Shown one piece after another: positions 1 through 5,770 of a stretch of 10,816 bases of DNA (the first letter of the stretch is position 1; each line of letters begins with the position of its first letter). Source of the DNA: Bacillota bacterium (GTDB lineage Bacteria; Bacillota; Sulfobacillia; JAJZIM01; JAJZBP01). Below the pieces are notes generated by a model, which was given only the letters and a program-made list of their open reading frames with translations, made no database searches and was not told the origin of the DNA. The stretch is from contig JAJZBP010000054.1 in NCBI GenBank assembly GCA_021798855.1, positions 1 to 10,816 of the forward strand, given 5' to 3'. The position numbers and the translations under genes are program-made.

Positions 1-2
1 TC

Positions 3-20
3 GGCGTCACAGGTGACGCC
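3..20. repeat. 18-bp palindrome at the window edge
   Basis: Two 8-base arms, GGCGTCAC and GTGACGCC, are perfect inverted repeats separated by AG. The site has no T-tract, so it is not an intrinsic terminator. It could be a dimeric-repressor operator or the end of a mobile element, since transposase-like sequence follows within 50 bases. Its context to the left is outside the window, so no function is assigned. Confidence 0.5.
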
Positions 21-56
21 TGCGCCACGCTCCCGGCGACGGGCGCATGTACGGAG

Positions 57-250
57 GCGAAACCTTCCTTAATGTCCCGCAAAACCTTGTACAAATGGCT
101 TGGCCGACACGAAGGGGCACCTGATGAGCCGACGAGGCTCGAAGACCGGGATCGTGAGTCGGCGGTAATGCCCAACCAAACACCCCTGGGAAATGACGAT
201 CCTCGACTACTGCCGGGAAAATCCGGTCCCCAAGACGGTCAGCCACGAGT
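57..250 (+). pseudogene. Remnant of an IS481-like transposase (N-terminal HTH part)
   Basis: The frame at 72 reads SRKTLYKWLGRHE, then a DRDRES stretch and PNQTP. This matches the pattern of the helix-turn-helix of IS481-type DDE transposases (SRKTxYKWLxRY...DRSRRPHxxPNQTP). At about position 190 the recognisable protein jumps to another frame and continues as ILDYCRENPVPKTVSHE, resembling the next segment of the same family, then stops at 250. The whole catalytic DDE core is missing. What is seen is therefore a frameshifted, truncated fragment with no plausible start or ribosome site of its own. Family assignment is from memory of the motif and could be another HTH transposase family. It marks past transposition at the border of the A+T-rich genes that follow. 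Confidence 0.45.
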
Positions 251-287
251 GAGCGTCCGTTAGCCAGAATAATCCTGGGAGGTAATC

Positions 288-815
288 GTGCAGGTGCGGA
301 GAATGAGAGAATGGGCTAAATTCTATGTTTGTAAGGTTGCAACAGTTATTTGTGTGATGATCCTTGCTTTTGGAATATCTGCTTCCGTTACAGCCCTGGC
401 CGCATCTTTGCCCGTACCTTCAGGCTCAAATACTGTTACAGGAAAAATGATAGTTACTTCCAAAAATGGTTCTTCCCCTTCACCGCTTACTACCGGGTCT
501 GGGGATTGTGGAATCGATCAGCTAACCATGTTCAATGGGGGAAGTTCATCGCAGATTGATGCCAATTGGGGGGTCTCTTCTATAGTGGGCGACATTGGCT
601 GGGAAAACATTACAGTTACCTTAAATAATGGTGGAGGATCCCAAACGTATAATGGGCCTGGGCCAATAATTTCACCTAATGCTTCTGGGCAGTTTACTTT
701 TTCTGGCTTACGGAGCAAAACTACATATACCGGTACCCTATCCGGATGGATTGAAAATACTGATCTATTTACTTGTACCCTCGTGAACATTTCAACAAAT
801 GCAACTACTAAATAA
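288..815 (+). CDS. Secreted Ser/Gly/Thr-rich protein of unknown function
   Basis: This 175-aa protein is not recognised. It starts at GTG 288, five bases after GGAGG in the GGGAGGT site at 277-283; the in-frame ATG at 303 is too far from that site. Residues 1-39 form a signal peptide: basic start (RRMREWAKFYVCK), hydrophobic core (VATVICVMILAFGI), and an AxA-type cleavage site in ALAAS. The mature part is rich in Ser, Thr, Gly and Asn, has no further membrane segment, and looks beta-rich. It has two cysteines, at about 74 and 163, that could form a disulfide. The gene is visibly A+T-rich next to the G+C-rich genes downstream, which suggests transfer. It lies upstream of another unknown gene on the same strand. 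A surface or extracellular protein is inferred from the signal peptide only. Confidence 0.7.
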   Translation: MQVRRMREWAKFYVCKVATVICVMILAFGISASVTALAASLPVPSGSNTVTGKMIVTSKNGSSPSPLTTGSGDCGIDQLTMFNGGSSSQIDANWGVSSIVGDIGWENITVTLNNGGGSQTYNGPGPIISPNASGQFTFSGLRSKTTYTGTLSGWIENTDLFTCTLVNISTNATTK

Positions 816-832
816 CCATATATATAACTAAA

Positions 833-879
833 GGTAAGGCCATTGTAAAGGTTTATTATTATCCGCCCATGGCCTTGCC
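833..879 (+). promoter_or_regulatory. Stem-loop between the two A+T-rich genes
   Basis: The arms at 833-843 (GGTAAGGCCAT) and 869-879 (ATGGCCTTGCC) pair over 11 bp with one G-T wobble, around a 25-base A+T-rich loop. No T-tract follows on the plus strand, so it is not a normal intrinsic terminator. It ends nine bases before the AAGGAG ribosome site of the next gene. It could protect or process a two-gene mRNA, or affect translation of the second gene. Confidence 0.4.
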
Positions 880-906
880 ATATCCTTAAGGAGTGTGATC
901 TTACTA

Positions 907-1503
907 ATGTATAGTTCAGATAGTTCCAGCCAAATCATTGTATGTGAAGCTCCTAATATACTCAACTTTGCCCTATTTGTACAAGATATTATTGGAATGG
1001 ACAAATGTAATACAAAATATTTTCCCTGTCAAAGCCTTATATCTAATGTTGAAAAAATAATTGAATCAAAATCTCTGGCAACAGCCGATAAAGAATGGCA
1101 TGAGTGGTGGGATAATTTATTGAAATGGCGTTATAAAGATGTAAACTCCAATAAAGGAACTTTGGAAAATGACTTATCTCCAACAGATGATACCATACCG
1201 TATATAGATGCATACCCAATATTAAAACAAATTACAAAAGATTGGGTACAAGATGCTTTTTGGGATTGGTGGAATTATCCTTATGCAGGTGGCAAGATGG
1301 CTTTGGAAGCAGTTCCTGCTCTTCGTTCTAACATCTTTGCCTTGCATTTGGCTCAGAAGAGTTCTGCAAGATGGTTCTTTGATATACTTTATCGCCAGCC
1401 GTATCCTTCATCCCGTATTCTTATCCAAGAAATGTTACAGTATCATTATGGAGCTATTTCTCCGAATGATTTATGGAAATTAGATTGGATAAGTGAATTA
1501 TAA
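907..1503 (+). CDS. Hypothetical Trp-rich protein, 198 aa
   Basis: No family is recognised. The frame is open from GTG 895, but that codon sits inside the extended ribosome site (TAAGGAGTGTGATC, 887-900). ATG 907, just after it, is therefore the better start. The protein has no signal peptide or obvious membrane segment. It carries clusters of aromatic residues (EWHEWWDNLLKW, DAFWDWWNYPY, SARWFFDILYRQPY) and an acidic middle. The size and single-domain look would fit a small partner or immunity-type protein, but nothing in the sequence proves it. It is strongly A+T-rich, like the gene at 288-815, and probably arrived with it. Coding is supported by an uninterrupted 199-codon frame with a plausible ribosome site in A+T-rich DNA, where long chance frames are rare. 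Confidence 0.65.
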   Translation: MYSSDSSSQIIVCEAPNILNFALFVQDIIGMDKCNTKYFPCQSLISNVEKIIESKSLATADKEWHEWWDNLLKWRYKDVNSNKGTLENDLSPTDDTIPYIDAYPILKQITKDWVQDAFWDWWNYPYAGGKMALEAVPALRSNIFALHLAQKSSARWFFDILYRQPYPSSRILIQEMLQYHYGAISPNDLWKLDWISEL

Positions 1504-1583
1504 CCAGTTGGTGAAAACTGCGACCTTGTATTGCAAGCTGCGGCCATTATGTGGCGGTCTAATAGTTTGCTGGCTTTTGGGAG

Positions 1584-1624
1584 CAAAAAGAAAGGGTAAA
1601 GCCAGCGAGCTTGCTGAGTTTACC
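1584..1624 (-). terminator. Intrinsic terminator of the peptidase/carbonic anhydrase operon
   Basis: On the minus strand, GGTAAA pairs with TTTACC, then after a 2x2 internal loop CAGC pairs with GCTG around a six-base loop. The T-rich run CTTTCTTTTT follows directly. It lies 67 bases past the stop of the carbonic anhydrase gene. An alternative stem, 1569-1577 with 1598-1606 (GCTGGCTTT/AAAGCCAGC), overlaps it. The rest of 1504-1690 shows no gene. Confidence 0.6.
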
Positions 1625-1690
1625 GTAATAGCATCTCGTTGGACGCTATGCTTCTATGAAGTAACCGGCGAAACTTGGGCCGGCGGATCG

Positions 1691-2266
1691 TCACGGGGAC
1701 TTGACCGCGGCGTTCTCCCCGCCGCCGGCGTAGCCGTCGATTTCCAATTCCAGGCGCCCGCTGACCGGTTCGAACAAAAGGCCATGCACCGGTACCTCCG
1801 GGGGGATCAACGGGCTTTGTCTGATGGTGGCCACCACCTTGCGCACGTTGCCCCGGGGGTCGCGGAAAGCGCCGAGCCAATCGCCCAGGCCGGGGTTGAG
1901 GGAGGCGATGACCGCGGGAGGGACGCCGCGGGCCAGCATCCCGGCCCGCAGGTCCGCTTCGTTGATCTGGGACATGCCGCAATCCCAGTGCCCGACGACG
2001 AAGACCTCCTCGCAACCGAGGGCGTATATGGCCACCACCAAGCTGCGCATGACCCCGCCCAGCGGGTCGATGATCGTGTTCCCGGCGTTCTTGATCACCT
2101 TGGCGTCGCCCCTTCCGATGCCCATGGCCGGCTCCAGGAACTCGACCAGTCGGGTGTCCATGCAGGTGAAAAGGGCGATTTTTTTGGCCGGCGACTTGGT
2201 GAAAGCACGCTGCCGCTCGGCGAGGAAACGGGCGTTGTGTTCCAGACAATCGTGCAAAAACGGCAT
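1691..2266 (-). CDS. Beta-class carbonic anhydrase (YtiB-like)
   Basis: The predicted enzyme reversibly hydrates CO2 to bicarbonate in the cytoplasm. It is 191 aa, about the size of the small Firmicutes YtiB-type enzymes. The zinc site is readable: Cys35 with the Asp37-Arg39 dyad in FTCMDTRL, then His93 and Cys96 in GHWDCGM. The start at 2266 is preceded by a strong GGAGGAG site; the same frame runs open further upstream, but there it overlaps the peptidase gene antisense to frame logic and has no homology. It is the second gene of a minus-strand pair, 44 bases after the M23 peptidase gene, and an intrinsic terminator follows. Family membership is clear, but the Zn-ligand reading does not prove activity, because some small beta-CA-like proteins are only weakly active. 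Confidence 0.88.
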   Translation of the reverse strand: MPFLHDCLEHNARFLAERQRAFTKSPAKKIALFTCMDTRLVEFLEPAMGIGRGDAKVIKNAGNTIIDPLGGVMRSLVVAIYALGCEEVFVVGHWDCGMSQINEADLRAGMLARGVPPAVIASLNPGLGDWLGAFRDPRGNVRKVVATIRQSPLIPPEVPVHGLLFEPVSGRLELEIDGYAGGGENAAVKSP

Positions 2267-2310
2267 GGCTCCTCCTTTTTGCGTGTTGTTCCATGGGCAC
2301 GCCGGCGGCT

Positions 2311-3255
2311 TTATGCCGGCGGCGCGCTCACCCAAAGCAGGGGGTTCACCGGGATGCCGTTCACGAAGACGGCCCAGTGGAGGCCCGGACCGGTGGTCAG
2401 ACCCGTCGATCCCACCGTGCCGACGGTCTGCCCCTGCGCGACCGCCTGGTTGGCGGACACGGCGAAGGTGGCCAGGTGCAGGTATTCGCTGAAGACACCC
2501 TGACCGTGGTTGATGATCACCGTATTGCCGCCGCGGGGGAGATGTCGGGCGAGGACGACCACTCCCGCCGCCGCGGCGTGGACCGGTGTGCCGGCGGCGG
2601 CGGTGAAGTCCACCCCCTCGTGGAACCACTCGGGTGTGCCGTTATAAACGCCCCAGTAGCCGTAGGGGGAGTCGATGGGGGCATTCCCCAGGGGAAGGGA
2701 GAAGGCGCCCTGCCAAAGTTGGGCCGGAGTGCGGATGGCCAGGGCGGCGCCGGCCAAAGCCACTTCCTCGGCGCCGGCGGCGGGGGAAAGGAGCCGGCTC
2801 TTTTGGGGCGTCAGGGTGATGGTCCGCCTGGGGAAGGAAACTCCCTGCAGGTTGAAGGTCGTGGTTTGGTCGACCGTTTTGCCGTTCGGACCGGCGGCGA
2901 TGACCTCCACCCGGTGGATGCCGGTGGGCGAGGAGGGATCGGTACCAATCAACACCCGGAAGTTGTTGCCGTCGGCAAAAACCGGGTGGGCCTGACCGTC
3001 CACCAGCAGGCGCAAGCGTTGGGGTTTTTGGGTGAAGCTTGCCCGGATGTCGATGGTGTCTCCCTGCGCCGGATTCGCCGGGGCCGTCACCAGGGTGACG
3101 GCGAAAGGCGCCGCCGCCGTCCGGGAGGAAGCGGCGTGGGCCGGGACCTTGGCGACGGTGGATCGGGGGGCGGGATGCCCCTGAGGATGTCCCTGACCAC
3201 AGGCGGCAAGAAAAAGCAGGGCCGGCAGGAAAAGGGCCAATTTGTGGCCGAACAA
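2311..3255 (-). CDS. M23-family peptidase, predicted lipoprotein
   Basis: This is a predicted cell-wall endopeptidase anchored outside the membrane. The N-terminus has a lipoprotein signal (ALLFLAAC, Cys19). A beta-type linker domain (about 50-150) follows, and the C-terminal LytM/M23 domain spans about 190-305. M23 landmarks seen are His212 and Asp216 in FHEGVD (zinc ligands), His260 in SEYLHL, and His293 in GPGLHWAV (third zinc ligand). The family normally has HxH in the last motif; here the first of these two histidines is Gly291. That residue is catalytic in LytM-type enzymes, so activity may be reduced or lost. I chose TTG 3255 because GGAGGG lies seven bases upstream; an in-frame TTG at 3270 has no such site. 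The protein is then 314 aa. It is probably co-transcribed with the carbonic anhydrase gene. Confidence 0.82.
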   Translation of the reverse strand: MFGHKLALFLPALLFLAACGQGHPQGHPAPRSTVAKVPAHAASSRTAAAPFAVTLVTAPANPAQGDTIDIRASFTQKPQRLRLLVDGQAHPVFADGNNFRVLIGTDPSSPTGIHRVEVIAAGPNGKTVDQTTTFNLQGVSFPRRTITLTPQKSRLLSPAAGAEEVALAGAALAIRTPAQLWQGAFSLPLGNAPIDSPYGYWGVYNGTPEWFHEGVDFTAAAGTPVHAAAAGVVVLARHLPRGGNTVIINHGQGVFSEYLHLATFAVSANQAVAQGQTVGTVGSTGLTTGPGLHWAVFVNGIPVNPLLWVSAPPA

Positions 3256-3288
3256 GCGAAATCCCTCCAATTACCGGAGGGATTTCGC
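3256..3288 (-). promoter_or_regulatory. Perfect 13-bp hairpin sequestering the peptidase ribosome site
   Basis: Arms at 3256-3268 and 3276-3288 are exact inverted repeats of 13 bases (GCGAAATCCCTCC/GGAGGGATTTCGC) around a seven-base loop. In the minus-strand mRNA the second arm contains the only good Shine-Dalgarno sequence (GGAGGG), and the arm ends directly before the TTG start at 3255. If folded, it should block initiation. This suggests translational control, for example by a protein, temperature or a competing upstream structure. Confidence 0.6.
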
Positions 3289-3312
3289 CTTTCCCTCGGC
3301 GAAAACCTGCTT

Positions 3313-3525
3313 TGGGCGATGGAACGTTCGACCCCAGGGATCTGGTGGGTGCGCCGGGATAAGCCGGCTGTTTTCAGCGGGTGAAATTCCCGTCCCCGAA
3401 AGGGCCGGCCACCCACGGGGAACCGAGCCTTGGAGCGGCGTCCGTGAGGACGCAGTGTAAGCGTGGGCAGGGCGACAACCAGACCCTGAAGCACTCCCAC
3501 AGCTAAAGCGGTGGGAGTGCTTCAG
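3313..3525 (+). ncRNA. Structured RNA, candidate orphan omega RNA (HEARO/IscB-like)
   Basis: A chain of well-formed pairings is visible on the plus strand. They are GCCGG/CCGGC (3353-3357, 3364-3368) around GATAAG; CGGG/CCCG (3378-3381, 3389-3392); a GAAA tetraloop hairpin (3395-3404); a long-range GTGGGTG/CACCCAC pair (3345-3351, 3410-3416); GCGTCC/GGACGC closed by a GTGA tetraloop (3438-3453); and a perfect 15-bp end hairpin (3486-3525). The order of elements (a GAAATTCCC-type stem, TGGAGC, a TAAGC element, then a terminal hairpin) resembles my recollection of the omega RNAs lying 5' of IscB in IS200/IS605-type elements. No iscB or tnpB frame is present on either side, so it would be a solo element. 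The 5' limit and guide cannot be fixed by eye. A TnpB-type right end is the main alternative. Confidence 0.45.
3486..3525 (+). repeat. Perfect 15-bp terminal hairpin, IS200/IS605-end type
   Basis: Arms 3486-3500 and 3511-3525 (CTGAAGCACTCCCAC and its exact complement) enclose AGCTAAAGCG, which can add two more pairs. Subterminal hairpins of this kind, with a TAAA or TTTA loop core, are typical of IS200/IS605-superfamily ends, where they serve recognition by the single-strand transposase and end the omega RNA. No T-tract follows directly. The 95 bases from here to the asnB stop contain a T-rich stretch at 3582-3594 but no convincing gene or terminator. Confidence 0.6.
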
Positions 3526-3620
3526 TATACATCGCAGCAACTGCGCAAGCTCGCGGGTTTATGCAGTGGAATCAGGGATGCTTTTTTATTTTCCAAACGC
3601 CGGGTCCAAAACCTTAGCCT

Positions 3621-5468
3621 TTAGCAAATGGAAACCTTATACTCCCGCAGCCACCAGTCCAACTGGACCAGGTAGGCGAAAAGCTGGGGCCGGCCCATGA
3701 GCTGGCTGAACCAGGGCTTGAAGCCTTCCGGGGTGCGCTCCGTGGCCGCCACTTCCCGGACTGCCGCCACGTCGAGCAGGGGCACCAGGGGCGACGCCGG
3801 GTCGTTCAGAACGCCCAGCAAGCGTTGCCGGAAAGCCTCGCTGTAGGCGGGGTCGTGGGTGGAGGGATAGGGCATCTTGCGCCGGTTCAGACAATCGTCG
3901 GGCAAAAGTCCCGCCAGGGCCAGGCGCAGGATGCCTTTGGCCGCCCCCCCGTGGTTTTTCATGTCCCACGGAATGTTCCAAACGTACTCCACCAGGCGGT
4001 GATCCAGGAAAGGCACCCGCACCTCGAAGCCAACTCCCATGCTCATCCGGTCCTTGCGGTCCAGGAGGGTAGGCAGGAAGCGGGTTATGTTCAGGTAAAG
4101 GATCTCCCGCCGGCGCGCGGCGTCCGGGTTCTCGCCGCCCAAACGGGGCACTTCGCTCAGCGCCTCCCGGTAACGTTCCCGCACGTAATCCTCCGGACGG
4201 ATGCGCGCTGCCAGATCCGGTGCCAAAAGAGCCACCCGGTCGGGCAAACGCAGCGACCAGGGGAAGGTGTCGGCCCTTAATGGCTCCTCCCGGTGGCACC
4301 AGGGGTACCCCCCGAAGATCTCGTCGGCCCCTTCCCCCGACAGGGCCACGGTGGCCTCCTTCTTCAGTTCGCGAAAGAACAGGTAAAGGGAAGTGTCCAC
4401 GTCGGCCATGCCGGGCAGGTCCCGGAACCTTAATGCCGCGCCCAGTCCTTCCACCACCGCGTCGTTCTCCAGGGATATGCTCCGGTGCCGGGTCCCCAGG
4501 AACGCGGCCACCCGCTCGGCCCAGGGGCCGTCCAACTCGGGCTGGAAGGCGTTGGGCTGAAAATCCCGTTCCCGGCCGGCGAAATCCACGGCGAAGGTGC
4601 GCGTCGGATCCCCACCGGCCCGCCGGCCCGCTGCGGCGGCGAAGGCCGTCACCGCGCTTGAATCCAGGCCGCCTGAAAGCAGGGTGACCAGCGGCACGTC
4701 GGAAACGAGCTGCCGTTCCACCGCGTCCTCCAGGAGTTCCCTGACCTTGGCGGCGGTGGTGGGGAGGTCATCCAGATGGGGGCGGCTTTCCAGCCGCCAG
4801 TACCGTCCGCGGCGTAGCCCCCCCCGGTCGTAGCGCACCCACTCGCCGGGGAGAACTTCTTCTATTCCCCGGAAGACGCCGTGGCCGGGGGTGCGGGCCG
4901 GGCCGACGGCAAAAACCTCGGCCAGACCTTGGGCGTCCAATTCGGCGGGTACCGCCGGATGGGACAGGAGGGCTTTCAACTCGGAGCCGAATAAAAGCGC
5001 GTTCCCCCGGCGGGTGAAAAAGAGGGGCTTGATCCCCAAACGGTCACGGGCCAGGAAAAGGCTTTCGGCCCCTTCGTCCCACACGGCGAAAGCGAAGATG
5101 CCGTTCAAGTGTTCCGGGCAGGCCGTTCCCCACGCTATGTAGGAAAAAAGCAGCACCTCGGTATCGGAGCGGGTGCGGAAAAAATGGCCCAGGGATTCCA
5201 ACTCACGGCGCAACTCGGCGGCGTTGTAGAGTTCGCCGTTGTAGACCAGGACGCAATTGCGTTCGCCGCTACGGCGGCGCATGGGCTGGGCGCCGCCCTC
5301 CGGATCGATGACCACCAGGCGGCGGTGGGCCAGGGCGGCGGAAGGCCCGAACCAGGTTCCCCCGGCGTCGGGACCGCGACGGGCCAGCGTCCGGCCCATC
5401 CCTTGGAGGACGGCCTCCTCCCGGCGCAAGTCTTTGTCCCATTCGATCCAACCGGCTATGCCGCACAT
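3621..5468 (-). CDS. asnB: Asparagine synthetase (glutamine-hydrolysing)
   Basis: This enzyme makes asparagine from aspartate, ATP and glutamine in the cytoplasm. The 615-aa length fits bacterial AsnB/AsnO. The class II amidotransferase domain starts with the nucleophile Cys2 (MCGIAGW) and shows RRGPDAGG (30-37), NGELYN (77-82) and RSDTE (100-104). The synthetase domain has the ATP-binding SGGLDSS (265-271) and GEGADEIFGGYPW (378-390). The start at 5468 is required because Cys must follow Met, and an AAGGTGAG site lies just upstream; the frame also runs open to 5627, but that would bury the nucleophile. The gene diverges from nifH across 302 bases. I infer a link with nitrogen assimilation from this position, but the pair may be unrelated. 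No clear terminator follows. Confidence 0.93.
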   Translation of the reverse strand: MCGIAGWIEWDKDLRREEAVLQGMGRTLARRGPDAGGTWFGPSAALAHRRLVVIDPEGGAQPMRRRSGERNCVLVYNGELYNAAELRRELESLGHFFRTRSDTEVLLFSYIAWGTACPEHLNGIFAFAVWDEGAESLFLARDRLGIKPLFFTRRGNALLFGSELKALLSHPAVPAELDAQGLAEVFAVGPARTPGHGVFRGIEEVLPGEWVRYDRGGLRRGRYWRLESRPHLDDLPTTAAKVRELLEDAVERQLVSDVPLVTLLSGGLDSSAVTAFAAAAGRRAGGDPTRTFAVDFAGRERDFQPNAFQPELDGPWAERVAAFLGTRHRSISLENDAVVEGLGAALRFRDLPGMADVDTSLYLFFRELKKEATVALSGEGADEIFGGYPWCHREEPLRADTFPWSLRLPDRVALLAPDLAARIRPEDYVRERYREALSEVPRLGGENPDAARRREILYLNITRFLPTLLDRKDRMSMGVGFEVRVPFLDHRLVEYVWNIPWDMKNHGGAAKGILRLALAGLLPDDCLNRRKMPYPSTHDPAYSEAFRQRLLGVLNDPASPLVPLLDVAAVREVAATERTPEGFKPWFSQLMGRPQLFAYLVQLDWWLREYKVSIC

Positions 5469-5565
5469 CCGTCTCACCTTTTCCCTGGAGTTTGCCTCCC
5501 TTAAAGATATGCCCGACGCGAACCGCGGTGCCTGCCCAAAAAATGCCTGAGATATTAACATATAC

Positions 5566-5594
5566 TTGACATCATCATTCGACTGGCATACAAT
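5566..5594 (+). promoter_or_regulatory. Sigma-A-type promoter of the nif operon
   Basis: TTGACA (5566-5571) and TACAAT (5589-5594) are separated by exactly 17 bases, which is close to consensus for the housekeeping sigma factor. Transcription should start near 5601, giving an untranslated leader of about 170 bases before nifH. No sigma-54 (-24/-12) element and no canonical GlnR box is seen. A near-consensus promoter implies high constitutive initiation, so control is expected downstream, in the leader. Confidence 0.8.
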
Positions 5595-5600
5595 GAGGGT

Positions 5601-5711
5601 GTCGCCGGCAACGTGGCCGGAGGACAAAGCGGAGCGAAGGTCCGACGGACGGCGCGGTCCGACGGCATGGCAAGGAAGCCACCCCCCGACCGAGGGGTGG
5701 CTTTGTTTTTT
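5601..5711 (+). promoter_or_regulatory. nif leader RNA with ANTAR-like twin hexaloops and terminator
   Basis: Hairpin P1 has a 5-bp GC stem (5605-5609/5616-5620) closing the hexaloop AACGTG. Hairpin P2 has a 4-bp stem (5668-5671/5678-5681) closing the hexaloop AAGGAA. Both loops have A at position 1 and G at position 4, the signature bound by ANTAR-domain antiterminators. P2 uses bases 5678-5681, which are also in the 5' arm of the terminator at 5676-5711, so the two folds exclude each other, as in known ANTAR leaders. Oddities: the P1-P2 linker is 47 bases, longer than in classic examples, and itself folds (CGGAC 5646-5650 with GTCCG 5657-5661; a repeated GGTCCGACGG at 5639 and 5656); P2 is short. 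No ANTAR gene is in the window. It could instead be an unrelated attenuator or riboswitch. Confidence 0.5.
5676..5711 (+). terminator. Intrinsic terminator (attenuator) upstream of nifH
   Basis: A 10-bp stem, AAGCCACCCC (5676-5685) with GGGGTGGCTT (5694-5703), closes an 8-base loop and is followed by TTTGTTTTTT. It lies downstream of the nif promoter and 60 bases before the nifH start. Read-through must therefore be allowed for nif expression, which marks it as an attenuator rather than the end of a gene. Confidence 0.88.
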
Positions 5712-5770
5712 CCCAGGGATGGGAAGGGGCTAAGTTGACAAATAACTAACACTAACCGGAGGTGATCGCC

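Noticed and set aside
1493..3384. Long plus-strand open frames opposite the peptidase and carbonic anhydrase genes
   Set aside because: Low-complexity Gly/Arg/Pro-rich translations antisense to two genes with clear motifs and ribosome sites; typical shadows in G+C-rich DNA.
3256..3525. c-di-AMP (ydaO) riboswitch upstream of the M23 gene, as is common for cell-wall hydrolases
   Set aside because: The conserved ydaO segments could not be found on the minus strand, and the clear stems here read better as a plus-strand RNA.
3345..3525. Group II intron fragment, suggested by GTGCGCC at 3350-3356
   Set aside because: No domain V/VI pattern and no intron-encoded protein. The terminal hairpin and element order fit an IS200/IS605-type RNA better, though this is not excluded.
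5551..5580. GlnR box near the nif promoter (TTAACA and TTGACA)
   Set aside because: The two half-sites are in direct, not inverted, orientation and do not fit TGTNA-N7-TNACA.
5584..5600. Sigma-54 promoter suggested by TGGCA
   Set aside because: The -12 half (TTGCW at the right distance) is absent, while a 17-base-spaced sigma-A promoter fits well.
5469..5627. N-terminal extension of asnB to a start at 5627
   Set aside because: The amidotransferase nucleophile must be residue 2, and the ribosome site fits ATG 5468. The extension also crosses the nif promoter.
5667..5738. Short frame MARKPPPDRGVALFF... across the leader terminator, as a leader peptide
   Set aside because: No ribosome site precedes it, and its residues simply follow from the terminator stem and T-tract. 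There is no run of regulatory codons.
5735..5740. Second TTGACA just upstream of nifH
   Set aside because: At 16-18 bases downstream the sequence is the nifH Shine-Dalgarno, not a -10 element.
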